This document shows positions 55,801 through 64,000 of a stretch of 64,000 bases of DNA, piece after piece. Under the pieces are notes generated by a model. That model had not been told where the DNA came from and searched no databases. It saw only the letters and a list, made by a program, of their open reading frames with translations. Source of the stretch: Symbiodinium sp. CCMP2592 (taxonomy: Eukaryota > Sar > Dinophyceae > Suessiales > Symbiodiniaceae); contig CAJNDT010001238.1 of NCBI GenBank assembly GCA_905221615.1, positions 1-64,000 of the forward strand, read 5' to 3'. The number at the start of each line of letters is the position of its first letter. Position 1 is the first letter of the stretch. Made by a program: the position numbers and the translations under genes.

Positions 55801-58800
55801 AAGCTGCAAGAGGCCCACGTTGTTGGAGCTGCTGGCAAGCAAGTTTGCCAGCAGCTCCACGGAGTCCCTCACGTAATCTACATTCGCTGGCAGCACCGTG
55901 TAATCGCAAAGGCACAACACGTACCTGAATTGGAAGCGGTCATCCCAGGCCGCTTGATAGAAAACAACAACTCCGAAGGCCCAGAACACTTGATCCTTAA
56001 ACCGTAGACCCCGAGGACACTAAGTTACTCTTAGTTAGTTTACTTACATCACATGTCAACTAGTCACTGAAGGAACACACAACCCCAAATAGGAGCTCTA
56101 ACTAAATAACTCATAACTTAGATTCCCAACCTGACAATTATTAATTACTGTCATATTATGTCAATTATTAATCTCTTAATAATAAACGTAACACTTAAAC
56201 CCAAAATAGGAGCTCTACCTACATTCTGGGACCTCGGGCTCCGAGTCTGTAACAATGATTGTAATGATGAATTGGGATTCACGAATTGGATTACTTTAGG
56301 CCTGACTCGAGGCTGCAGGATAAGTAATCGTCGAGTGGCTGCGTGCCCGCGATGCCACGGAACTGGCCCAGGTATTTGAGCACGTTGGGCAGGACATTGT
56401 TGCCTTTGCAGCTGAGCGTCTCGTCCAGCATCTCGCAGTGGCAGTACTCGGCCATCCACGTGTGCACAAAGTTGTCGCCTTGCCTTGACAGCATAACTAA
56501 CGTAGTCCACGTGACAAGGTTTCTGGCTAGTGTTATTCGTGTCAAGCTGCATTTGCCTGTCCTTGACGTACTTCAAATCCTTTGCCGCAGCGATGGCCTT
56601 GAGCACATGGTCTGGGGTCCGCTGCCGCAATGCCTTGATGTCAGACTCGACCAAGGCGGTGATCTGGGCCAGGGTGGCTTCGCGGACTTGCCGCGCATGC
56701 TCTGCCTGCGTCGCATCCATCTCCGCCTGTGCCTGGGTCTCGATCTGGACCACCACCGCCCTGAGGGCGGAAAATTGTGAGGTAGATGGTTCATTATGCT
56801 GCTTGTTTATTAACCGTGCACCTGAAGGCGGAAACAGATTTCAGATCTGCTGGCGGCACGGCGCTCTCAAGGACGTGGACAAGGTCCGTGTCCAAGTAGC
56901 CGTGATGGAACTGATGCATGAGCTGCCCCCGGAGTTCAGGAAACTCTTTGCCGGGGCACATGGCTTCCAAGAGGCCGAGGAAGTGCAGCATGGCAGCACA
57001 GCAAGCATGCTTTGTCACCGTTTCCTTGTAGGTCGGTGCCTGAGGAAGCTAAGTTTAACACTGCTGCAACCAATCTTGGATTCTCAGTATTTTACTCTGA
57101 AGGCCAAACTTGCAGTTGCAACCACTAAGATTCCAAGGCACCTTGCGCAGGGGCTCGGGCGCGAGGTCGAAGTCGCTGACGAGGCGCTCCACCAGCAAAG
57201 ATGCCTTATAGAGGTAGACGTAGAGATAGAAATAGAGATAAAGATAGAGCTAAAGATAGAGATAGAGATAGACATAGCCAGCCATGATCGAGGGGGCGCG
57301 TGAGCTGAGGATGATGATGGTCATGATGATTCGGACAAGTATTGCATGATGATTATGATTCTGACTGGACTACACTGACCAAGGTCTGAAAACGAAAGGA
57401 TTATGCTCACGATGATCTCATTCTACGTGTCTGGTGCAGTATAGTAGACCACTAAGAAAGCTTAATTAAGTTCAAGAGCCATCCCTCAACCCCAAATTTT
57501 GCAAACCAGATGTTCACGTTCAGTCACAATCCTGGAATCGCCCGGGGCGTTTGTCAGCTGGTCCCGCCATGCATCCATGCCCGGCGAGGTGTTGATGTAG
57601 GAGGCACTGAAGAGTTGTCGTGCCACAGCTTCATGGCCCAGAAACTTCACCATACCTCGTTGCTTCACTGCCGTTTCCAATGCATTTTTCACATCCTTCG
57701 GCACGGCCGTGATGAGCTGCTGCACAGCTCCGGCTTCGCTCCGGCCTATTTGGAAGGCCTTCGCAATGGCAGTCTGGGAGTGCCAATCCTGAGACTGAGA
57801 ATAACAAGACTTCGTAGGAATCGAACATAAAGCCAAACGTCTTCAAGTTGCTATCTCGTTCTGAGTCTCCGAAAACTGCTGTTCGGCTCCTCCTGCTCCA
57901 GCTCTTTGTAAGATGACAACTTGACGCAGGAAGTGGAAGCAGTTTGGGGGTCGCCGCGTTGCGGTAGACGCGAGGGTCACTCCTAGTCTGTCAGTTTTAA
58001 CAACAAATAATAATAACCAGTTATCGGTCTATGACTGTCGACGCCAATTGTCTTGACTTGGTGCATGCAGGCCACCTCGCGAAGCCAACACCTTGGCTTT
58101 CACACCTTGAAAGGCTCCGAAGGAGCAGTGGATGGTGCCCATTGTCACCTGAGGCCGGGAAATGATCTGAAATCTCACTCTATTATTTTAAAACTTAATA
58201 TCTAAAGGCTTCACGTTTACACTATCTGACTATGATAAATTTTAATTACAGCATGTGTTGATGTAAAGACCAGGCGCACGAATGTGGTGGGGCACTTCTG
58301 CCTCCAATCCCAGCACTCTGATTCCACAGAGTGCCAGGATCAAGCACACTGCTCTTTTCCACCCTTTCACGTACCCGACACTGAAGGGTGGCAACAAAGC
58401 ACCTGAATCACAACATCAAATGCACACAGATATGACTCGCGCTATGCTCCCAAGTTACTGCCCAGGTTGATGGCGGGGCATTCGGTGATGCCGCCGTCGA
58501 GGTACTCCGGTGGAGGCAGCGTGACGCCCAACTTCTCGACACCGACAACGTTGGGGTCAGTCAGGAACCTTAGATCGCAAGTCAAATCAGAACCCGGACC
58601 AAATCAAGAAGATTATAAGTACACATTAAAGTAACACCAGTCTATAGTACTGGGTCCAGTAGCCCCTCTGTCAAGATGAGTTCCAGGAGGAGCTCGGCCG
58701 TTTCAGGCTCCATCATTCCGCTAATTCCGAAATCTGAGCGCCATCCCAACTGGAAGGGCCTCAAGTAGCAGCCGTTGCTGTCAATGCTGTAGGCCTTCCT

Positions 58801-59379
58801 GCAGGTGCAGGCAGTGCAAAAAAAATCGTTTGTGTTTCAACTGTGTCGAAACAGTCAAGGTGCTCAGAATCTGCAGGACAGAAGTTGTCCATCCACCGGG
58901 CGAAGTCAAGCTTTTTCTCCTAGCAGACAGAGGGTGAGCAACAATGCCATGTTGGGACGAAGTCCTCAGTAGTGACTTAGTATTAGTAGTTAGACTTTAT
59001 TAGACTGAATGAATGATTCTGATAACTATGACCCATGACGAGTTTACAACAATTGCCTTGCCTCAGTGTCCATTTGGTTGCTAAGGAAGGCGTCGATGGA
59101 GCCGGCGGGCAGCACGGTGTCCTTGAGCCTCAGACTCAGAGAGGAAACGGACTGTTGATGCTCACTCCATCAGGTCCAGCACGTGCAGTAGATTAACAAG
59201 AGGCATGTCACAGTCCATGGCTTAATAGTTTAGCATGAACTTTGCAGAACAAGCTTCCAAGCCGTGATCTTGTGAACATAGCTGTACTTTTCCAGGGTGG
59301 CCGGATTTGCTCCTTGCTTGGCTGCCTTCGCATTGGCAGGCCCAGCCTTGCCCTCCCCTGACTTCCGCTTGCCGGCCAT
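52891..59379 (-). CDS. Intron-rich host gene of unknown function (about 20 exons)
   Basis: Start ATG at 59379 (MAGKRKSGEGKAG). Exons joined in consistent phase: 59379-59288, 59128-59062, 58919-58864, 58798-58664, 58568-58459, 58105-58076, 57982-57852, 57788-57528, 57204-57142, 57039-56822, 56760-56551, 56483-56307, 55924-55453, 55156-55059, 54974-54486 (about 870 codons). Further exons are near 54195-54120, 53835-53735, 53494-53420, 53367-53104 and 52986-52891. Donors mix GT and GC (for example GAG|GCAAGG, CTGA|GCACC, AAG|GTGCC); acceptors are mostly AG|G. The N-terminus is basic, like a nuclear or histone-tail-like segment; the middle is helical (QAQAEMDATQAEHARQVREA), with a large helical exon at 55924-55453. 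I recognise no domain. The 3' end was not found; the YR element lies 37 bases beyond the last exon seen and may have broken the gene. Confidence 0.7.
57212..57276. repeat. AGATAG hexanucleotide microsatellite in an intron
   Basis: About ten units of AGATAG/AAATAG/AGATAA on plus, immediately upstream (minus sense) of an exon acceptor. Confidence 0.85.
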
Positions 59380-60734
59380 GGTCACTCACTCCGTGAGGCA
59401 GGGCCCAAGCTGCAGGACTACTGCACTGTCACTGAATGAATCTCTGAGTTCAGGACAAGTTTCGCTCGGCAAGCGGCCGGACTGCAATTAAGCTTGTCGG
59501 TGTGGCCTACAGTACAGTGCTGAAACGATGAAATTGAATTCGTAACAGTAACAGTAACACAGAATGAACCTGAAACTAGCCGTCAACTTAACACCATGCT
59601 AGGTTAAGGTAGTCTGGCCTAGAGAGTAACAGTAGTAATACTCAGCAGCGGGACCAGTGACATTGAATGAATGAATCTGAATTCAAAACATGTAACACCG
59701 AATGACATGAAACTGAGCCTGAAGCCTTAACTTAACACCAGGTTAAGTGATTCAGTTACTTAGGCTAGGTCCTCACATCGACAGAGTCAACCGCACGCTC
59801 GAGTCGGAAAACTTTGAGGGATGAGAGCATCAATGCTGACACATCAGATGCATCAAGGGCTACCTGAGCCTGGTCAGTGCATCAGAAAGCGACTCTCAGC
59901 GCTGCATAGCAAGCCGCCCAATTTCTTATGATGTCAAATTCACACTCAGTCAATAAGGCGCCACTGTCCTAGGATGGCTCAGCAACAGACAATGAGAAGC
60001 GTACTGTAATGCACATCAAAGGCTCCAGGCGACTACTAAATATGTCCTGCTGCCAAGGGTCCCGGCTGAAGAACTGTGATAATGAGGCCAAGTGACGCTT
60101 GTTCTGAATTGACTAACTGAAAACATTCTCATCGCCGTAGCAGAATCTGCGGAACGCCAAAATCCTGCGCGGCAATCTAAGGGGCATTGACATGCTGCCA
60201 TAAAGACGGAAACTGGGACATTCTGGGCCTGTCATTGTAAGGAGCAGCTATGGGCCTTGAGGCTGACCTGTCTGATTTCAATCTGGTAAATTATTATTGC
60301 ATGTCTGTTTTGGGTAATTGGACAGCCTGGAACATTCAGCTTCACTTTAATTTAGCTTGCCGAATCGAAGTTACAGTTTTGGAGCTGAGAGGCGCTATGG
60401 ATTTAATTTAGACACTTCGCACATGAACTGTTTTGCTGGAGTCGGACTCGGTGGGCGCACTGCAACAGAGTGACTCAAAGCCACTTGGGCTCCACGTGAA
60501 AGGAGACCATGGAATCACAACGTGTGGCTTGCAGCAGCTGTCTGACCAGATGATTATGTAATGATCGTCCAGGACCAGCATCCAGAAGCAAACAAACAGA
60601 GCACCGCTTGTCACACCGAATCGTCCCGCAGGCTCCTGCAGGGCTTAAAGAAAGAGAACATGGACAAAGACTTTCGATACAGTATAATTAACTATTATAC
60701 TAGTAGCCATGATGACATCATGATGATGTGTTTC
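59380..60734. other. Upstream region of the minus-strand host gene
   Basis: No convincing exon on either strand. 59520-59780 holds two diverged copies of a tract with GAATGAATCTGAA, AACAGTAACA and CTTAACACCA. It probably contains the promoter of the gene starting at 59379, but no TATA-like or other signal stands out. Confidence 0.4.
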
Positions 60735-60761
60735 TCTGTCTGTCTGTCTGTCTGTCTGTCC
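60735..60761. repeat. (TCTG)n microsatellite
   Basis: Six to seven TCTG units leading into the 31-bp satellite. Confidence 0.9.
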
Positions 60762-60794
60762 CCGAGTGTCTGTAACACTGAAGGTGTTGCGGTC

Positions 60795-61130
60795 ACAGAC
60801 AAATCAATTCAGAGGAGTTTGCGTTGAATCTGTCTGTCCTCCGACGCGATTGAAAAAGTTTGCGTTGAATCCGTCCGACGCGACAGGCGTTTGCGTTGAA
60901 TCCGTCCGATGCGAGAGGCGTTTGCGTTGAATCTGTCTGTCCGACGCGACAAGCGTTTGCGTTGAATCAGTCGGACGCGACAGGCGTTTGCGTTGAATCC
61001 GTCCGACGCGAGAGGCGTTTGCGTTGAATCTGTCTGTCCGACGCGAAAAAAATTTGCGTTGAATCCGTCCGATGCGAGAGGCGTTTGCGTTGAATCCGTC
61101 CGACGCGACAGGCGTTTGCGTCGAATCCTT
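60795..61130. repeat. 31-bp satellite (GCGTTTGCGTTGAATCCGTC unit)
   Basis: About nine tandem units; variants carry TCTGTCTGTCC or change GCGACAGG to GCGAGAGG. The inverted form continues at 61436-61530. Confidence 0.88.
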
Positions 61131-61492
61131 CTAACGTCGGTTGGCCAAAGCCCAATTTGCGATGAATCACAGGTAGGATTCGACTCAAATTGGGGCTTCG
61201 GCGAGAGAGCCGATTTGTGATGAATCCCAGGTGGGATTCAACTCAAAATGGGCCTCTGGGCCAGGTTTCACTACTCCTGTAAAATTTCAGGGGTGGTCCA
61301 GCCTGGCCCAGAGGCCCAGTTTGAGTTGAATCCCACCTGGGATTCATCACAAATCGGCTCTCTCGCCGAAGCCCCAATTTGAGTCGAATCCTACCTGTGA
61401 TTCATCGCAAATTGGGGTTTGGCCAACCGACGTTAGAAGGATTCGACGCAAACGCCTGTCGCGTCGGACGGATTCAACGCAAACGCCTGTCG
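61075..61492. repeat. Long inverted repeat, arms about 190 bp
   Basis: The left arm (about 61075-61265) and right arm (61302-about 61492) are reverse complements at well over 90 percent, with a 36-bp spacer 61266-61301. The arms include one satellite unit at the outer end and GATGAATCCCAGGTGGGATT-like inner palindromes. Confidence 0.88.
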
Positions 61493-62164
61493 CGTCGGAC
61501 GGATTCAACGCAAACGCCTCTCGCGTTGGACAGAGGGATTCCGCGCTAAACGCTTCTCGCGACGCAGGACCGCGGGAGCGATTTGAGTTGAAAAGCACCT
61601 GGGTTTCAACACAAATCGGTGGTTCCTCCTGGCCGGCCATTTCAATAGGTTTCCACTCTAGCACGCAAAATCTGCTGAACAATGGGCGTTTCCGCGATTC
61701 TGAGGGGTTTCTAGGCTCCAGGAGCCTAGAAATCCGCCACCCGCCAGCTGCCAGGCTGGGCGGGTGTCCGCGCAAGCCATGTTTACTCCAACCCCGACAA
61801 GTCTCTCCTAACTACAATGCCGCACCCCAATTTTTTTGCGTTTTCGTGCGGCGAAAAGTAGATACGCACGCTACTAGCACCTTCCCGGGGAGAATGACCG
61901 GCCACGGCCGGACCGTCGTCAAATTTGGGTTTTTGAAGATCGAACTCGTAATTCAGAATCTATGAAAAACCCAGCGAATAAGACCGAAATCGACCAGAGC
62001 AAGAAATGTTTCTAGCCTAATTTCGTTGCAGCCAAGCCATGGAACTCTATTTTTGGGTTTAGGATCGTCTCAAGGCCCCTAAATTTAGATAATGGCTGCA
62101 GAACATCCCTCGTTCGGGCAACCCCTTCTGTATTTGGGTTATAAAAGAATCACTCCATTTCTAA
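61493..62164. other. Right flank of the inverted repeat
   Basis: Non-coding. Contains a perfect 12-bp hairpin TTTCTAGGCTCC-a-GGAGCCTAGAAA (61708-61732) and CCCGCC...GGGCGGG pairing next to it. It may be part of the same foldback element. Confidence 0.5.
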
Positions 62165-62537
62165 TTACGGTGCTTTTGGATCTCTATGACCCACCTCGGT
62201 CGACGAGTGATTGTCAGGCCGCCGCGCCAGCAGCGACTGCAGAAGCTCGCCCTTTGCCACGTGGCCCACCCTGCTTTCCGCGGCCTTTACCGGCGACCCG
62301 ATCACGCCTTGCAGACGCAGCTTCGGCACGCTCCTGAGCGACTTCTGCCATGTGAAGAGCGTCTGCCCAGGGTACTCCATCAGCCCACGCTGTCGCGGCT
62401 GAACGCAGCACGATCGATCGCTCGGCCCGTTGATCGTACTCACGGACGAGTTTTGTGTGATCCTTCGGACGGCCAAGCCTGCTCAGAGTCCAGGGGATTG
62501 CAAAATTAAATGCCAATGGGCCCCGTGTATACATCAT
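62165..62537 (-). CDS. Coding-like piece, frame uncertain
   Basis: Two minus-strand frames are open. One (62214-62537) reads TKLVREYDQRAERSIVLRSAATAWADGVPWADALHMAEVA and ends in a Gly/Lys/Arg-rich KGRGKQGGPRGKGR tail before TGA, like a retroelement Gag end. The other (62165-62476) reads LMEYPGQTLFTWQKSLRSVPKLRLQGVIG. Neither joins in phase to the exons at 63051 and above. Probably a retroelement remnant in an intron, or a terminal exon. Confidence 0.3.
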
Positions 62538-62574
62538 TCATTATATGTGCATGCCCCGATCGTGCAAAACAACA

Positions 62575-62992
62575 AGAACACCAACAGCACCAACAACAAC
62601 AACAACAACAACACCAACACCAACACCACCACCACCACCACCACCAACAATATCCTGAAAGCAGCTACGAACGACAACGCCGCCACCACTACCACCGTCA
62701 CATAACAATAACAAGAAGAACAATAACAACAACAAGAACAACCAAACTGTAATAGCATTGCTAGTACTTGCCATTAAATGCTTCTACTACCACACTGCTG
62801 CTACTACTACACTACTGCCATGACTTCCATTACTGTTACTTCTAGTACCTACTACTATTGTTATTACTACTACTACATTATAATAATAATCATTACTACT
62901 ACTACTCCTGGTGCTGCTGCTGCCGCTACTGACTGCTATTGTGATTATGATGACGAGGAGGAGGACGACGACTACTAGTAGTACAATTACTG

Positions 62993-63026
<34 letters not shown>

Positions 63027-63028
63027 CA
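62575..63028. repeat. Trinucleotide microsatellites (CAA, CAC, ACT, TGC)
   Basis: Successive runs of CAA/CAC (62575-62650), ACT/TAC/ATA mixtures (62780-62910) and CTG (62995-63024) within an intron of the right-hand gene. Confidence 0.9.
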
Positions 63029-63050
63029 ATTTGCAATCTCAGAAACTCAC

Positions 63051-64000
63051 GTGCCTGAGAGGGTTTGCAGACGGTTCCAGAACTGCTGCTGGTGGGGCTG
63101 GAACGTCACTGCTCGAAGCAGCAGCATTCCCATCCAAGCGAAGCCTCAGGCAGTCTGACGTGGAAGGTCCCTGAAACGCTCGTTCTATACTACTGTAGAC
63201 TGCGAAATACAAGGATCAAGTCACACGCTTGGCAGGTATGAATAAGAAACCTTCTTCAAGTAGCTGTATGCAATATAAAAATCTGATGCCCACTGAATGC
63301 ACAGCAGGTGTCACATCGCAGTTGAGCAATGGCTTCTCCACGAGAACCCCGGCCACCCAACTTTCCAGATAGTCAGCGGCCTTGTCAAGCCTGAAAGCCC
63401 GGTCACGCAGCATCGGCGCGTACTTCGCAATGTGCTCGCGCGTGGTGGTATCAATGGGGTTCTTCTCCGCCAGAACTGGCAATGCAGAAGGAACAGATTG
63501 GTACACTTTGGTTCTGAGATCAATCCTAAACGCAATTGAACCGCCAAGCCTTCCCCCAAGACGATCTTCGGGGTTTGCACAAAACTAAAGGACCCATAGA
63601 AGGTTTCCGGGTTCGGGGTCTACATTAAATTACTCGAAGCCCGTGAGACCCTCAGACCATCAAGCTTCATTTTCCAGCCTTAAAAACTAACCCATGTATT
63701 GAAAAAAGGAACACTTTGTGCCGGAGCTGCCTTGGGGAAGTCCCTGGGGAAACCTTGCCACAGCTACCGCACGGGGCAAAAAGCGAAAACAGTCCGACCA
63801 ATCTTTGTCTGCCATCCACTGCTTGGTCCTGCACGCCCATGTTGAAACCGGAATTATTGTAACAACGAGAGCAGAGTCAACAAAGCCTCAAGAACCTATA
63901 ATTCATGATTCATGCAAACACGGAACCGCAGGATGACGTCGTGCGGGTGGTCCGGGTACTTTGAACCCCAAAACTTGTCGTTGATGCTGTTCTCGTCGAG
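63051..64000 (-). CDS. Host gene, five exons, 5' end outside the window
   Basis: Exons on minus in order: 64000-63931, 63828-63768, 63584-63542, 63505-63303, 63170-63051. Phases agree at every junction (2, 0, 1, 0, 0), with donors CTGCG|GTTCC, GCG|GTAGC, GGCG|GTTCA, GCT|GTGCA and CAC|GTGAG, and AG acceptors. The joined peptide starts LDENSINDKFWGSKYPDHPH and continues TKQWMADKDWSDCFRFLPRA and VYQSVPSALPVLAEKNPID. I do not recognise it. Its 3' part must lie left of 63051 beyond the microsatellite intron and was not found. It could be a separate gene or share a transcription unit with the gene at 59379. Confidence 0.65.

Noticed and set aside
58076..58150. Longer version of the sixth host exon reading VTMGTIHCSFGAFQ
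   Set aside because: It would need phase 0, but the previous exon ends in phase 1; the acceptor 45 bases further (AAG|GTGTG) fits the phase exactly.
62510..63029. Poly-Asn, poly-His and poly-Val ORFs
   Set aside because: Translation of CAA/CAC/TAC microsatellites in an intron.

Overview
The window looks like nuclear DNA of a dinoflagellate, most probably Symbiodiniaceae. The evidence is an intron-rich gene whose introns start with GT or GC in mixture, 3' splice sites of AG|G type, relics of the dinoflagellate spliced leader (ending TTTTGGCTCAAG), CCCTAAA-like interstitial repeats, and a very high load of retroelements coding for large polyproteins. No rRNA, tRNA, CRISPR or bacterial operon was seen.

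Layout. 1-6280: a mobile-element-like gene pair (element A) with a Tpt1/KptA-like domain and an EEP nuclease-like domain; a 61-bp tandem duplication shifts the frame and splits one long reading frame into two. 6281-9067: mostly non-coding, with an inverted fragment of element A and a TTCAAGCCCCC repeat field. 9073-29876: a Ty1/copia LTR retrotransposon (604-bp LTRs, tRNA-iMet-like primer site, Gag-protease, integrase, RT-RNase H plus an extra C-terminal domain, target duplication AAGTC). Its 3' LTR was invaded at one 13-bp site by a non-LTR retrotransposon, present as a 433-bp 5'-truncated copy followed by a full-length 10-kb copy. The full-length copy carries ORF1, a 2097-aa ORF2 (endonuclease, RT, RNase H and a C-terminal USP-like peptidase) and a third ORF; its 5' end starts with the last nine bases of the spliced leader.

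30.8-42.8 kb: a plus-strand cluster of five genes of low recognisability (basic protein, zinc-ribbon protein, coiled-coil-like protein, DDE-transposase-like protein broken by TGA, 107-aa protein). They are separated by TA/TG microsatellites, degenerate CCCTAAA tracts, foldback palindromes and a recurrent AGGAGC-N4-GCTCCT hairpin. 42840-52854: a tyrosine-recombinase (DIRS/Ngaro-type) retrotransposon with perfectly identical split direct repeats. It has a recombinase, a small ORF, Gag and a Pol; the N-terminus of Pol carries a 2-oxoglutarate/Fe(II) dioxygenase signature resembling TET/JBP enzymes.

52891-59379 (minus): a host gene of at least about 20 small exons; 15 consecutive exons were joined in consistent phase, and its function is not recognised. 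59.4-63.0 kb: a long inverted repeat with a 31-bp satellite, microsatellites and a small coding-like piece. 63051-64000 (minus): five phase-consistent exons of a second host gene running off the right edge.

Common themes: three unrelated retroelements each carry an accessory host-type enzyme-like domain (dioxygenase, USP peptidase, possible methyltransferase-like), and four coding units are interrupted by exactly one in-frame stop codon with the same frame continuing. The most interesting candidates are the dioxygenase-bearing YR retrotransposon, the USP-bearing LINE with its LTR target site, and the AGGAGC hairpin family. All identifications come from reading motifs by eye; no database search was run.
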